Origin: Pseudomonadota bacterium
GTDB taxonomy: Bacteria; Pseudomonadota; Alphaproteobacteria; Rhizobiales; Xanthobacteraceae
Direction of reading: 5' to 3'
Assembly: GCA_023386885.1 (NCBI GenBank)
Contig: JAEWIX010000036.1
Coordinates: 1 to 53,132 of the forward strand
DNA length: 53,132 nucleotides
Shown: positions 38,806-48,257 of the stretch, piece by piece
Position numbering within the stretch: position 1 is the stretch's first letter
Layout: each line of letters begins with the position of its first letter
The notes under the pieces: model-generated
What the model was told of the DNA's origin: nothing
What the model saw: the letters and a program-made list of their open reading frames with translations, nothing else
Databases searched by the model: none
Position numbers and translations under genes: made by a program

Positions 38806-40227
38806 TTATGTGTGACGAGCGATCGTTGTGCTGTTCTCGCGCATGAAGCGGGCAAACCGCGCGTCGCCGGCGTAGGCGATGTTGACCCGCATCGCCGGTG
38901 GTCTCGGTGTCGCTTCCGGATTGAAGGCGAAGCCGGGCGCAAGCAGGATGCTTTGCGCGGCGGCAATTCTCGATAGGTGCTTGTCATCGATGTGCGTCGG
39001 CAATTCGCACCACATGTAGAAGCCGCCGGCGGGATGGCCGAACACTGGCAGGCCGAGTTTTGCAAGACTGTGATGAGCTGCGGCCGTGGCGACTTCGATC
39101 CGTCCTCCGAGCCGCTTCAGATGACCGCGATAGCGCCCGCTGGTGATCAGGTCGTAGATGATCTGTTCGACATAACCGGAACTGTTGGCGCGGGTGATCA
39201 TCTTCAGATCGGCCAGTGCGCCGATGGTGTCAGGATCGGCGGCGATGTAGCCCGAGCGCAAGCTGGCCGACAGCGTCTTGGCAAAGGTGCCGACATAAAT
39301 CACGCGGTCGAGTTGGTCCAACGCCGCCAGTCGTGGACTGCCGGCTGGCAGGATATCGGCGAAGGGATCGCTATCGATGATCTGCAGATTGTGCTGGGTC
39401 GCGACCTGCATCAGCCGATACGCCACCGGTAGCGTGATGGAACAGCCGGTCGGATTGTGCGCCAGCGATTGCGTGAAGAACAGTTTTGCGCCGGTGGCAT
39501 TGACGAGGCGTGCCAGATCGTCGGGATCGGGTCCGTCGGCATTGCGCCGTACGCCGTGAACCTTTGCTTTGGCGAGTCTCAGCTTGCCGAATAGCGGATA
39601 ATAGCCGGGACTATCGACGAGAACCGGATCGCCCGGTTCGATGAAGTGCCGCACGATCATATCGAGCGCGTCGTTGGCGCCTTGTGTCAGCAGCACTTGC
39701 GTCGGATCGACGTTGATGGAGCGTTCCGCCAGCATCAGCGCGATGCGCTGGCGCAGAGGCAGCAAGCCATAAGGACTGCCATAACTCTCCGGCAACTGGC
39801 GCTTGCCGGGCCGCGTCACCGGCCGTAGATGGACGCCGACCTCGGAGCCCTCCATCCATGCCGCCGGCGGCCGGCCGTCACCGATCCGCACCTCGTAACG
39901 CTTGTCGAGTTGTTCGCGCAGCAGCCAGACGATATCGACTGCCTCAACCTTGTCCGGCGATTTCTGTTCGGTGCGCCTGGGCCGGTGCGGTGAGACATAG
40001 AAGCCCGACCCGGGCCGACTCTCCACCTGTCCCGATGCGACGAGGCGTTCGTAAGCATCGACCGTGGTGTTCTTTGAGACGCCGAATGTTCTCGCCGCGA
40101 CGCGGATCGACGGCAGTCGTTCGCCGGGTCGGATCAGCCCGCGCTCGATCCGGCTAACGATGGTGTCGAAAATGCTTTCGACCCGGGATCGTGCATCTCG
40201 AAACTCTGGTTTCTCAACTGTACCCAT
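38806..40227 (-). CDS. MocR/PdxR-type regulator (GntR domain fused to class I aminotransferase fold)
   Basis: A 473-residue regulator. The N-terminal winged helix (about residues 15-85; GERLPSIRVAARTFGVSKNTTVDAYERL) is joined by a linker to an aminotransferase domain. That domain shows the LTQGANDALDMI segment and a PLP-lysine motif FAKTLSASLRSGY. MocR proteins sense PLP or an amino compound bound to it. The ATG at 40227 is chosen; the open frame reaches a TTG at 40263. It is divergent from the HMG-CoA reductase gene, with direct repeats in the shared upstream region, so it likely controls that gene and itself. Confidence 0.9.
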   Translation of the reverse strand: MGTVEKPEFRDARSRVESIFDTIVSRIERGLIRPGERLPSIRVAARTFGVSKNTTVDAYERLVASGQVESRPGSGFYVSPHRPRRTEQKSPDKVEAVDIVWLLREQLDKRYEVRIGDGRPPAAWMEGSEVGVHLRPVTRPGKRQLPESYGSPYGLLPLRQRIALMLAERSINVDPTQVLLTQGANDALDMIVRHFIEPGDPVLVDSPGYYPLFGKLRLAKAKVHGVRRNADGPDPDDLARLVNATGAKLFFTQSLAHNPTGCSITLPVAYRLMQVATQHNLQIIDSDPFADILPAGSPRLAALDQLDRVIYVGTFAKTLSASLRSGYIAADPDTIGALADLKMITRANSSGYVEQIIYDLITSGRYRGHLKRLGGRIEVATAAAHHSLAKLGLPVFGHPAGGFYMWCELPTHIDDKHLSRIAAAQSILLAPGFAFNPEATPRPPAMRVNIAYAGDARFARFMRENSTTIARHT

Positions 40228-40284
40228 CGGCCTGCTGGTACGGGGTATGCCCAAAATACGCAAAGCGTTCCTTGCACTGTACCC
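40217..40284. promoter_or_regulatory. Direct repeats ACTGTACCC, candidate MocR binding sites
   Basis: ACTGTACCC occurs at 40217-40225, touching the MocR start codon, and again at 40276-40284, 59 bases apart and in the same orientation. A GGTAC half-site in inverse orientation lies between them. MocR/PdxR regulators are known to bind direct repeats. Position supports control of both divergent genes. Confidence 0.5.
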
Positions 40285-40343
40285 CTCCGTGCGTACGGTT
40301 CAACCAATAGAGCCGACAGGCTCGGCCGAATAGCAGGTGAGGA

Positions 40344-41627
40344 ATGACGATCCCCAGGCATGGCAGCAATCGCAGCGCGCGCATCGCGGGCTTTCATCGC
40401 AAGACCCCGGCCGAGCGGCTCGATCTGGTGGCGGCATTCGCCGGGCTCGATCAGGCGACCGTCGATCATCTCGACAACATGGGCAACCTGCCGGTTCAAC
40501 TGGCCGACAAGATGATCGAGAACGTCATCGCCACGATGAATGTGCCGATCGGTATCGCCACCAATCTGCGGATCGACGGCGAGGACATTCTGGTGCCGAT
40601 GGCGACCGAGGAATCCTCGGTGGTCGCGGCAGTTTGCAACGCCGCTCGGCAGAACTACGACGGCGGATTCACGACGTCAGTGTCCGGCACCCTGATGATC
40701 GCACAGGTGCAGGCGGTCGGCGTGTCCGATCCGCATGCGGCGCGGCTTCGGCTGCTGGAGAGGCGCGATGAGATCAAACGCATCTGCGACGATTGCGATC
40801 CGCTTCTGGTCAAGCTCGGCGGCGGCTTTCGCGATCTCGAGGTGCGGATTCTCGACACGCTCGGCGGCGTCATGCTGATCACGCATCTGATCGTCGATAC
40901 CCGTGACGCGATGGGCGCCAACGCCGTCAACACCATGGCGGAGAAGATCGCGCCGCATATCGCGGCGTGGAGCGGCGGCAGGGTCTTCCTGCGCATCCTC
41001 TCCAACCTTGCGGATCGGCGGTTGGCCCGCGCTCATGCAACGTGGACGCTTGACGAGATCGGCGGCGCGAGCGTGCGCGACGGCATCATCAGCGCCTATC
41101 AGTTCGCCGAAGCCGATCCCTATCGCGCGGCGACGCATAACAAAGGCATCATGAACGGCATCAGCGCCGTGGTGCTGGCGACCGGCAACGACACCCGTGC
41201 GGTGGAGGCTGGCGCTCACGCTTTCGCGGCACGCAGCGGCCGCTACACCAGCCTGACGCGCTACGAGATCGATGCCGACGGCAATCTCTCAGGCTCGATC
41301 GAACTGCCGTTGGCTGTCGGCCTGATCGGCGGCGCCACCAAGATTCATCCGACCGCACAAGCTTGCCTGAAGATCCTCGGTGTCACGACGGCGGAGCGGC
41401 TGGCGCGCATCATCGCGGCGGTCGGTCTTGCGCAGAATTTCTCAGCGCTGAAGGCGCTCGCCACCACCGGCATTCAGGCCGGGCACATGGGGTTGCACGC
41501 GCAGAACATCGCGATGATGGCGGGTGCGGTGGGCGATGAAATCGATGCGGTGGCGAAGGCGTTGGTGGAACGGGGCACCGTTCGTATCGATGTCGCGCAA
41601 GAGGTGTTGAGCGGTCTTCGTCGTTAG
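40344..41627 (+). CDS. mvaA: Class II (degradative-type) hydroxymethylglutaryl-CoA reductase
   Basis: A 427-residue enzyme interconverting HMG-CoA and mevalonate with NAD(H) or NADP(H). Length and numbering match the Pseudomonas mevalonii enzyme (428). Catalytic residues are present: Glu in ATEESSVVAA (89/90), Lys267 in HNKGIMNG, Asp283 in TGNDTRA and His381 in GHMGLHAQN. The N-terminal phrase MGNLPVQLADKMIENVIAT is also conserved. No other mevalonate-pathway or HMG-CoA lyase gene is near, so it may act in mevalonate breakdown. A divergent MocR gene precedes it and an ABC binding protein follows 56 bases later in the same direction, possibly its importer's binding protein. Confidence 0.92.
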   Translation: MTIPRHGSNRSARIAGFHRKTPAERLDLVAAFAGLDQATVDHLDNMGNLPVQLADKMIENVIATMNVPIGIATNLRIDGEDILVPMATEESSVVAAVCNAARQNYDGGFTTSVSGTLMIAQVQAVGVSDPHAARLRLLERRDEIKRICDDCDPLLVKLGGGFRDLEVRILDTLGGVMLITHLIVDTRDAMGANAVNTMAEKIAPHIAAWSGGRVFLRILSNLADRRLARAHATWTLDEIGGASVRDGIISAYQFAEADPYRAATHNKGIMNGISAVVLATGNDTRAVEAGAHAFAARSGRYTSLTRYEIDADGNLSGSIELPLAVGLIGGATKIHPTAQACLKILGVTTAERLARIIAAVGLAQNFSALKALATTGIQAGHMGLHAQNIAMMAGAVGDEIDAVAKALVERGTVRIDVAQEVLSGLRR

Positions 41628-41683
41628 GCGAAGCCATTCGTTCGACTGGACTTCAACAAGATCAAAAACGGGAGTGAGATGGA

Positions 41684-42901
41684 ATGCTGAGATCAACGAC
41701 GGGCTTTTTGGCGGGCGCTGCTGCCCTGATGCTGACGATGGGCATCGCGCAGGCGGAAATTCCCAATAACACGCTGAAACTCGGCGTGCTGACCGACCTG
41801 AGCGGCTTCGCAGCGGACTCGACAGGGCCGGGCTCGGTTGCCGCGGCGAAACTTGCGATCGAGGATTTCCATAGGGAGAAGCCGGAGATCAAAGTCGAAT
41901 TGATTCAGGGTGAGCATCAGAATAAGGCTGATATCGGAGGCGTGTTGGCGCGCCGCTGGATCGATGTTGAGAAGGTCGACGCCATTCTTGACGTGCCGTT
42001 CTCCTCGGTGGCGCTGGCGGTGCAGGAAGTGGTGCGCGGCAGCAAGGCTGCTTTCATCGCGTCCGGCCCAGGCACCTCGTTGCTGACCGGCGAGAAGTGT
42101 TCGCCGAACACCGTGCAGTGGAGCTATGACACCTGGGCATTGGCGCACGGCACGGCGCTGGCGTTGTTGCGCGCCAAGAAGGACACCTGGTTCTTCGTCA
42201 CCGCCGATTACGCCTTTGGTCATTCCCTCGAGAACGACGCTGCGGCGGTGGTGAAAGCGGAGGGCGGCAAGGTGCTCGGCGCGGTGCGTCACCCGACCGG
42301 CACGGCCGACTTCTCCTCGTTCCTGCTGCAGGCGCAGGCGAGCAAAGCCAAGGTTGTCGCGCTCGCCAATGCCGTCGGCGATACCATCAACTCGGTGAAG
42401 CAGGCATCCGAATTTGGATTGCAGGCCGGCGGTCAGGAACTGGCGGCGCTGCTGATGCAGGTCACCGACGTCAACGCCATCGGATTGAACACGGCCAAGG
42501 GTCTTTATCTCACCGAAGCATTCTATTGGGACATGAACGAGGGCACGCGCAAATTCTCCGATCGGTTCGCGGCGGTGATGGGCGGCAAGCGGCCGACCAT
42601 GATCCAGGCGGGCGTCTATGCGGGCACGCTGCACTATCTGCGCGCGGCGGCGGCAGCCAACAGTTCGGACGGACAGGTGATCGTTGCCAAGATGAAGGAA
42701 ATGCCGTCCGACGATCCGCTGTTCGGCAAGGGCACAGTGCGCGAGGATGGTCGCCATATCCACAATATGTATCTGTTCCAGGTGAAGTCGCCGGCCGAGT
42801 CCAAGGGGCCGTGGGACTACTACAAGCTGGTGCAGACCATTCCCGCCGCCGAAGCGTTCCGCCCGCTCAAGGACGGCAACTGTCCGATGATCAAGAAGTA
42901 A
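41684..42901 (+). CDS. Periplasmic substrate-binding protein, branched-chain amino acid/amide type (second copy)
   Basis: A 405-residue LivK-like binding protein with a signal peptide ending at AQA and NTLKLGVLTDLSGFAAD opening the first lobe. It is a paralogue of the protein at 6126-7355, sharing HQNKAD, CSPNTV, TGTADFSSFLLQAQ, the FYWD segment and the WDYY segment near the end. It is likely in one transcript with the HMG-CoA reductase gene and closed by a strong terminator. No permease or ATPase genes adjoin. From context the ligand might be mevalonate or a related acid; this is inference only. Confidence 0.9.
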   Translation: MLRSTTGFLAGAAALMLTMGIAQAEIPNNTLKLGVLTDLSGFAADSTGPGSVAAAKLAIEDFHREKPEIKVELIQGEHQNKADIGGVLARRWIDVEKVDAILDVPFSSVALAVQEVVRGSKAAFIASGPGTSLLTGEKCSPNTVQWSYDTWALAHGTALALLRAKKDTWFFVTADYAFGHSLENDAAAVVKAEGGKVLGAVRHPTGTADFSSFLLQAQASKAKVVALANAVGDTINSVKQASEFGLQAGGQELAALLMQVTDVNAIGLNTAKGLYLTEAFYWDMNEGTRKFSDRFAAVMGGKRPTMIQAGVYAGTLHYLRAAAAANSSDGQVIVAKMKEMPSDDPLFGKGTVREDGRHIHNMYLFQVKSPAESKGPWDYYKLVQTIPAAEAFRPLKDGNCPMIKK

Positions 42902-42932
42902 GACGCGTTCGATCTTCCGCGTCGATAACGAT

Positions 42933-42965
42933 AGCGGCTGGCCGGATTCGGTCAGCCGCTTTTTT
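42933..42965 (+). terminator. Rho-independent terminator
   Basis: AGCGGCTGGCCG pairs with CGGTCAGCCGCT (12 pairs, one G-U) around a 4-nt loop and is followed by TTTTT. It ends the HMG-CoA reductase/binding-protein unit. Confidence 0.93.
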
Positions 42966-43097
42966 GTGTCCGGCGTTCCCGCGTCGTGGACAGAGTCGCG
43001 TCGTCCGGAGCTGGTTTCGACGGCGCGCGCAAGATTCCTGCTGCCTATGCGCATCGCACGAGAACAACTCGAACGTCGTATCGACAATTGGGAAAAT

Positions 43098-43112
43098 ATC
43101 AATCTCATTGAT
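43098..43112. promoter_or_regulatory. Inverted repeat ATCAAT-CTC-ATTGAT in the AT-rich region before cysJ
   Basis: The 300-base gap 42966-43267 holds no gene. Its AT-rich part (about 43080-43140) contains this perfect 6-bp inverted repeat with 3-nt spacer, about 155 bases before cysJ. The size resembles a LysR-type site, so it may be the control region of the sulfite reductase genes. Confidence 0.4.
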
Positions 43113-43267
43113 TTTGCTAAGGAAAATACTGATTTTAGGTCCAGGTCCATTCACGCGCCGACAGCGGTGAACGAGGCTATTTCGTCTTCGACGGCGGTGC
43201 GCGTCCGATGATCCGCGCCGCGCCGAAGCGACTCGAACAGCGCCGAACGGCACCGGGATTGAATGCG

Positions 43268-45106
43268 ATGACCAAGATGGAATTTTCGGGCCCTGGCCTG
43301 AGCAGCGATCAATGGGAACGGATCAACGACCTCGCGGTCTCGTTGCAGCCAGCACAGGCGCTGTGGCTGAGCGGTTACTTCGCGGGCGTCGGCTCGACGG
43401 CGCGCGGCCCCGGTGGCTTCGATCAAGTCGCGGTGCTCGAACGCGCGAAGCCGGAACCGCCGCTGGCTCCGGCAATCGAGACGCGAACGCTGACGGTTCT
43501 CTACGGCACCGAGACCGGCAACAGTCGCGGTCTCGCCAAGACCGTCGCCGAAGCTGCGAAGCAACAGGGCATCGTCGCGACGATATCGGATATGGCCGAT
43601 TACAAGACGCGCAAGCTGAAGGATGAGCAGGATCTGCTGGTCATCACCAGCACGCACGGCGAGGGCGATCCGCCGCAATCCGCCGTCGCGTTCTTCGAAT
43701 TCCTCGAAGGGCGCAAGGCGCCGAAGCTGCCGGACCTGCGCTTTGCGGTACTCGCTTTGGGCGACTCGACCTACGAGAAATATTGCGAGGGCGGCAAGCG
43801 GATCGATCGCCGGTTGGAAGAACTCGGCGCGACGCGGCTCGCAGCGCGTGTCGATTGCGACGTCGATTTCGACGAAGCCGCACCGGCATGGATCAAGGCT
43901 GTCGTCGCGAAACTCGCGCCGCAGGACTTTGCACCGACCCTTGCGCCGGCAACCGCGCGCGCGCCTGCGATGCCGGCCGCGACTTCCGCGTTCGACAAGC
44001 AGAATCCGTTTGCGGCGACCGTCATCGACAACATCGTGTTGACCGGGCGCGGGTCGAGCAAGGAAACGCGCCATATCGAACTGTCACTGCAAGGCTCGGG
44101 CTTGGTGTATGAGCCGGGCGACGCGCTTGGTGTCGTCCCGCGCAACGACCCGGCGGTCGTTGAGGCGGTGTTGGAAAGCGTCGGGCTTGCGGCGGATGCG
44201 CCGGTTGCCGTCAAAGACAAGCAACTTGCGCTCGGCGACGCATTGTCGTCGACGTTCGAGGTGAGCGCGGTGACGCCGCGCTTCATTGATCATTGGGCGG
44301 AATTGAGTGGCGCCGCGGCACTCGCGCGTCTGCGTGGACCGGAGCAGGTGGAAGCGCGCTCGGCTTTCATGCGCGAGCATCACGTCGTCGATATCCTCCG
44401 TCAGTTTCCGGTGAAGGGCATCGACGCCGACTCGCTGCTGCGCGGGCTGCGGCCGTTGCAGCCGCGGCTCTACTCGATTTCGTCGAGTCTCGCCGCCGTA
44501 CCGGACGAAGCGCATCTCACCGTCGGCACGGTGCGCTACGATCTCGACGGGCAACCACGCGCCGGCGTCGCGTCCAGCTATCTGGCGCAGCATGCCGCGC
44601 CTGATGCCGTCGTTCCCGTTTACATTCAGAGCAATCCGCATTTCCGCTTGCCGCAGGACGAAGCGGCGGTCCTGATGATCGGTGCCGGCACTGGCGTCGC
44701 GCCGTATCGCGCCTTCATGCAGGAGCGGGAGGCGCGGGGCGCATCCGGACGTTCGTGGCTGGTGTTCGGTGAGCGTAACTTCCGCAGCGACTTTCTCTAT
44801 CAGGCTGAGTGGCAGGGCCTGCTGAAGGACAAGGTGCTGACCCGGATGGATGTGGCCTTCTCGCGTGACCGGACGCCCAAAGCCTATGTGCAGGATTGTC
44901 TGCGCCAGAACAGCCGCGACGTCTATGCGTGGCTTGAAGAAGGCGCGCATATCTATGTCTGCGGCGACGCCGCGCATCTCGCGCCGGACGTGCATGCGAC
45001 CTTGCTCGATATCATCGTCAACGAGAGCGGCCGCGACACCGCTGCGGCCGCCGACTATCTCGCGGCTTTGCAACGCGACCACCGCTATCAGCGCGACGTT
45101 TACTGA
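43268..45106 (+). CDS. cysJ: Sulfite reductase [NADPH] flavoprotein subunit
   Basis: A 612-residue diflavin reductase feeding NADPH electrons to the sulfite reductase hemoprotein. Domains in order are a short lead with SSDQWERINDLAVSLQPAQALWLSGYFAG; flavodoxin-like FMN domain (LTVLYGTETGNSRGLAKTVAEAA, about residues 75-215); FAD/connecting domain (RLYSISSS); and NADPH domain (GAGTGVAPYRAFMQ, YVCGDAAHLAPDV) ending YQRDVY. The start at 43268 is chosen, with another ATG at 43277; the open frame extends to 43208. The gene is nine bases upstream of the hemoprotein gene and co-transcribed. Confidence 0.93.
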   Translation: MTKMEFSGPGLSSDQWERINDLAVSLQPAQALWLSGYFAGVGSTARGPGGFDQVAVLERAKPEPPLAPAIETRTLTVLYGTETGNSRGLAKTVAEAAKQQGIVATISDMADYKTRKLKDEQDLLVITSTHGEGDPPQSAVAFFEFLEGRKAPKLPDLRFAVLALGDSTYEKYCEGGKRIDRRLEELGATRLAARVDCDVDFDEAAPAWIKAVVAKLAPQDFAPTLAPATARAPAMPAATSAFDKQNPFAATVIDNIVLTGRGSSKETRHIELSLQGSGLVYEPGDALGVVPRNDPAVVEAVLESVGLAADAPVAVKDKQLALGDALSSTFEVSAVTPRFIDHWAELSGAAALARLRGPEQVEARSAFMREHHVVDILRQFPVKGIDADSLLRGLRPLQPRLYSISSSLAAVPDEAHLTVGTVRYDLDGQPRAGVASSYLAQHAAPDAVVPVYIQSNPHFRLPQDEAAVLMIGAGTGVAPYRAFMQEREARGASGRSWLVFGERNFRSDFLYQAEWQGLLKDKVLTRMDVAFSRDRTPKAYVQDCLRQNSRDVYAWLEEGAHIYVCGDAAHLAPDVHATLLDIIVNESGRDTAAAADYLAALQRDHRYQRDVY

Positions 45107-45115
45107 GGCTCCGAC

Positions 45116-46846
45116 ATGACGAATGCAACGACGCTGGATCGCAGCCGCGACCTCTCGCAACCGCTGGACAAGCTCGGCCCGGACGAGACGCTGAAGGCCA
45201 ACAGCCGGCAACTGCGCGGCACCATCAACGAAAGCCTGTTCGATCCGATCACCGGCGCGGTGACGGCCAGCGACACCAAGCTGATGAAGTTTCACGGCAT
45301 CTATCAGCAGGATGATCGTGACATTCGCGACGAGCGGCGGCGTCAGAAGCTGGAAGCGGCGTTCAGCTTCATGGCGCGCGTCCGGCTGCCGGGCGGGGTG
45401 CTGAGCGCGAGCCAATGGCTCAAGTTTGATGTGTTGGCGCGCGACTATGCCGGCGACACGTTGCGGCTGACGACGCGGCAGACGTTTCAATTCCACCACG
45501 TTCTAAAGACCGATCTGCGCGCCCTGATGCAGGGTTTGCGCGACGTACTGCTGGATACCCGTGCCGCGTGCGGCGACGATACCCGCGGCGTGATGGCGTC
45601 GATCAATCCGCATTTGTCTGCGATCCACGCCGAAGTTTACGCGCTGGCGAAACAGGCCAGCGATCACGCGATACCGAAGACCGGCGCCTACGACGAGATC
45701 TGGTATCAGCAGGAAGCCGGTGAGGTGAAGGAGCCCGAGGAGCCGTTCTACGGGCGCACCTACATGCCGCGCAAATTCAAGATCGGTTTCGTAATTCCGC
45801 CGAGCAACGATATCGATGTCTACGCGCAGGACCTGGGCTTCATCGCCATCGTTTCACGCGGCAAGTTGAAAGGCTTCAACGTTGCCATCGGCGGCGGCAT
45901 GGGGCGCACCGATCAGGCACCGGAAACGTATCCGCGCCTTGCCGACGTGATCGGTTTTATTCCGGTCGAACAATTGATCCCGACCATCGATGCGGTGATG
46001 TCGGTCCAGCGCGACTACGGCGACCGCGTCAATCGGCTTCATGCCCGCTTCAAGTACACCATCGACGACAAGGGACTGGACTGGATCAAGGCCGAGATCG
46101 AGCGTCGGCTGGGCCAATCGTTCGCCGCCGCCAAGCCGTTTGAATTCACCTCCAACGGAGATCTGCTGGGTTGGGTGCAGGGCGACGACGGACGCCATCA
46201 CTACACGGTGTTCATCGAGAACGGCCGCGTCATCAACACGCCGGAGTTGCGGCTGATGGACGGCCTGCGCGCCATCGCGCAAATTCACAAGGGGACGTTC
46301 CGCGTCACCCCGAACCAGAGCCTGACCATTGCGGAGATCGCGCCGGAGGATCGGCTCACCATCGCCAAGCTGCTCGATGAATACGGTATGGCCGGCTTGA
46401 ATGTCGGCAGCGCGCTGCGACTCAATTCGATGGCCTGCGTGGCGTTGCCGACCTGTGGCCTCGCCATGGCGGAAAGCGAACGCTACCTGCCGACGCTGTT
46501 GTCGAAGATCGAGCCGATCCTCGACGCGCATGGTTTGCGCGATGAGCCGATCACCATCCGCATGACCGGCTGCCCAAACGGCTGCGCACGGCCCTACATT
46601 GCCGAGATCGCGCTGACCGGCCGTGCGCCGGGCAAGTACAATCTCTATTTCGGTGGCGGCTTCCACGGCCAGCGACTGAACAAGATGTATCTCGAGAACG
46701 TCGGCGAGCCGGTCATCCTCGAAGCGCTGGAAAAGGTGCTGGGCCACTACGCCAAGGCGAGGCGGCCCAAGGAGCATTTCGGCGATTTCGCCATCCGCGC
46801 CGGCTACGTCGCGGAGGTGACGGAAGGCCGCCGCTTCAACGACTGA
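45116..46846 (+). CDS. cysI: Sulfite reductase [NADPH] hemoprotein subunit
   Basis: A 576-residue siroheme [4Fe-4S] protein that reduces sulfite to sulfide in assimilation. The cluster ligands are visible as CVALPTC and CPNGC near residues 440 and 485. The N-terminal half has the siroheme-binding region LTTRQTFQFHHV and the second half GTFRVTPNQSLTIAEI. The gene follows cysJ directly and precedes a MetB-like gene, so sulfide made here may feed cysteine or homocysteine synthesis. The length matches the E. coli protein (570). Confidence 0.95.
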   Translation: MTNATTLDRSRDLSQPLDKLGPDETLKANSRQLRGTINESLFDPITGAVTASDTKLMKFHGIYQQDDRDIRDERRRQKLEAAFSFMARVRLPGGVLSASQWLKFDVLARDYAGDTLRLTTRQTFQFHHVLKTDLRALMQGLRDVLLDTRAACGDDTRGVMASINPHLSAIHAEVYALAKQASDHAIPKTGAYDEIWYQQEAGEVKEPEEPFYGRTYMPRKFKIGFVIPPSNDIDVYAQDLGFIAIVSRGKLKGFNVAIGGGMGRTDQAPETYPRLADVIGFIPVEQLIPTIDAVMSVQRDYGDRVNRLHARFKYTIDDKGLDWIKAEIERRLGQSFAAAKPFEFTSNGDLLGWVQGDDGRHHYTVFIENGRVINTPELRLMDGLRAIAQIHKGTFRVTPNQSLTIAEIAPEDRLTIAKLLDEYGMAGLNVGSALRLNSMACVALPTCGLAMAESERYLPTLLSKIEPILDAHGLRDEPITIRMTGCPNGCARPYIAEIALTGRAPGKYNLYFGGGFHGQRLNKMYLENVGEPVILEALEKVLGHYAKARRPKEHFGDFAIRAGYVAEVTEGRRFND

Positions 46847-47028
46847 GCGGAACGCCCGGAACCAAGGCAGTTTCCAGAACAGGCGGGATGGCCGGGCTTT
46901 GATGCCTGCGCCGCCCCGGTTTCTTTTGTCCCCGAAAGCCATTACACAGGCGGCGCAAACGGCGCGGAACCGGGTCTGCGGAGCCGGTCGCCGGCGCGCC
47001 TCGTGACGACAAATCAGGATCGAAGACG

Positions 47029-48189
47029 ATGCCGAAACCCAGGGACCCTCACACCGTGGCCGTCACCAACGGCATCGCGGCCGATCCCGCCTTCCGGTCG
47101 GTGACGCCGCCGATCTATCTGTCGAGCACCTTCGCGTTTCCGGCCTACGAGAAGGCCGGTCCTTACGACTATACGCGCACCGCCAATCCCAGCCGCGACC
47201 TGCTGGCGGACACCATCGCCAAGCTCGAGGGTGGGGCGGGTGCCGTGGTGGTATGCTCCGGCATGGCCGCCATCGACGTCGTGTTGGCGCGCGCGCCGCG
47301 CGGCGGACTGGTGATCGCGCCGCACGATTGCTATGGCGGCACCCATCGGCTTTTGGCGGCTCGCGAACAATGCGGGCAGATCGAACTGGCACTGGTCGAT
47401 CTGGGAGATCCGACGGCGCTGGCGGCGGCGATGGCTCGCCGCCCTGCGCTGATCCTGATCGAGACACCCAGCAATCCCCTGATGCGGGTGACGGATATCA
47501 AGGCCATCGTGGCGCAGGCCAAGGCGGTCGGCGCCAAGGTGGCGGTCGACAACACCTTCCTGTCGCCGGCGCTGCAACGACCCATCGCGCTCGGCGCCGA
47601 CTATGTCGTGCATTCCACCACCAAGTTCCTCAACGGCCATTCCGACGTGGTCGGCGGTGCGGTGATCGCCGCTGCCAAGGGAGATGTCGAAGCGCTGGCG
47701 GATTGGGTCAACACCGTCGGCGTTACCGGCGCGCCGTTTGACTCCTATCTGACCTTGCGCGGCGTGCGGACATTGTTCGCCCGCGTCGAGCGGCAGCAGG
47801 CCAATGCCGGCGCCATCGCCGCTTTCCTGCATCAGCACCCGCTGGTGCGTGCGGTGTATTATCCGGGCCTGCCGTCGCATCCCGGACATGCCTTGGCGAA
47901 GGTCCAGCAGGCCGGGTTCGGCGCGATGCTGAGTTTCGAACTGAAGGGCGGCACCGAGGCGGTGCGGGCCTTTGTCGAAGCCATCGAGGTGTTTACGCTG
48001 GCGGAATCGCTTGGCGGCGTCGAAAGTCTGATCGCACATCCCGCCACCATGACCCATGTGAAGATGGGTGTGGAAGCGCGGCGCGTCGCAGGGATCAGCG
48101 ACAGCCTGCTGCGACTATCGGTGGGGATGGAGGCCGAGGCCGATCTGATCGCCGGGCTGGAAGCGGGCTTCGCGGCGATCAAGGGATAA
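47029..48189 (+). CDS. metB: Cystathionine gamma-synthase-like PLP enzyme (trans-sulfuration family)
   Basis: A 386-residue Cys/Met-metabolism PLP enzyme. It shows the YDYTRTANPSRDLL substrate-binding segment, the cofactor loop VVCSGMAAIDVVL, the VDNTFLSPALQRPIALGAD stretch and the PLP-lysine motif HSTTKFLNGHSDVVGG. It resembles E. coli MetB in length and order, but O-succinylhomoserine sulfhydrylase or cystathionine lyase activity cannot be excluded. A 180-base GC-rich gap separates it from cysI; I looked there for a SAM riboswitch and found no convincing one. Confidence 0.88.
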   Translation: MPKPRDPHTVAVTNGIAADPAFRSVTPPIYLSSTFAFPAYEKAGPYDYTRTANPSRDLLADTIAKLEGGAGAVVVCSGMAAIDVVLARAPRGGLVIAPHDCYGGTHRLLAAREQCGQIELALVDLGDPTALAAAMARRPALILIETPSNPLMRVTDIKAIVAQAKAVGAKVAVDNTFLSPALQRPIALGADYVVHSTTKFLNGHSDVVGGAVIAAAKGDVEALADWVNTVGVTGAPFDSYLTLRGVRTLFARVERQQANAGAIAAFLHQHPLVRAVYYPGLPSHPGHALAKVQQAGFGAMLSFELKGGTEAVRAFVEAIEVFTLAESLGGVESLIAHPATMTHVKMGVEARRVAGISDSLLRLSVGMEAEADLIAGLEAGFAAIKG

Positions 48190-48257
48190 CGGCGGGAACC
48201 ACCCATTCCGCCGCGGTGCTTGACGAAGGGCGTGTGTTCCCCGCAAAAACGCTCACC

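Noticed and set aside
46847..47028. SAM riboswitch before the MetB-like gene
   Set aside because: Searched by eye for SAM-II or SAM/SAH-type folds because of the gene context; only unspecific GC-rich pairings were found.
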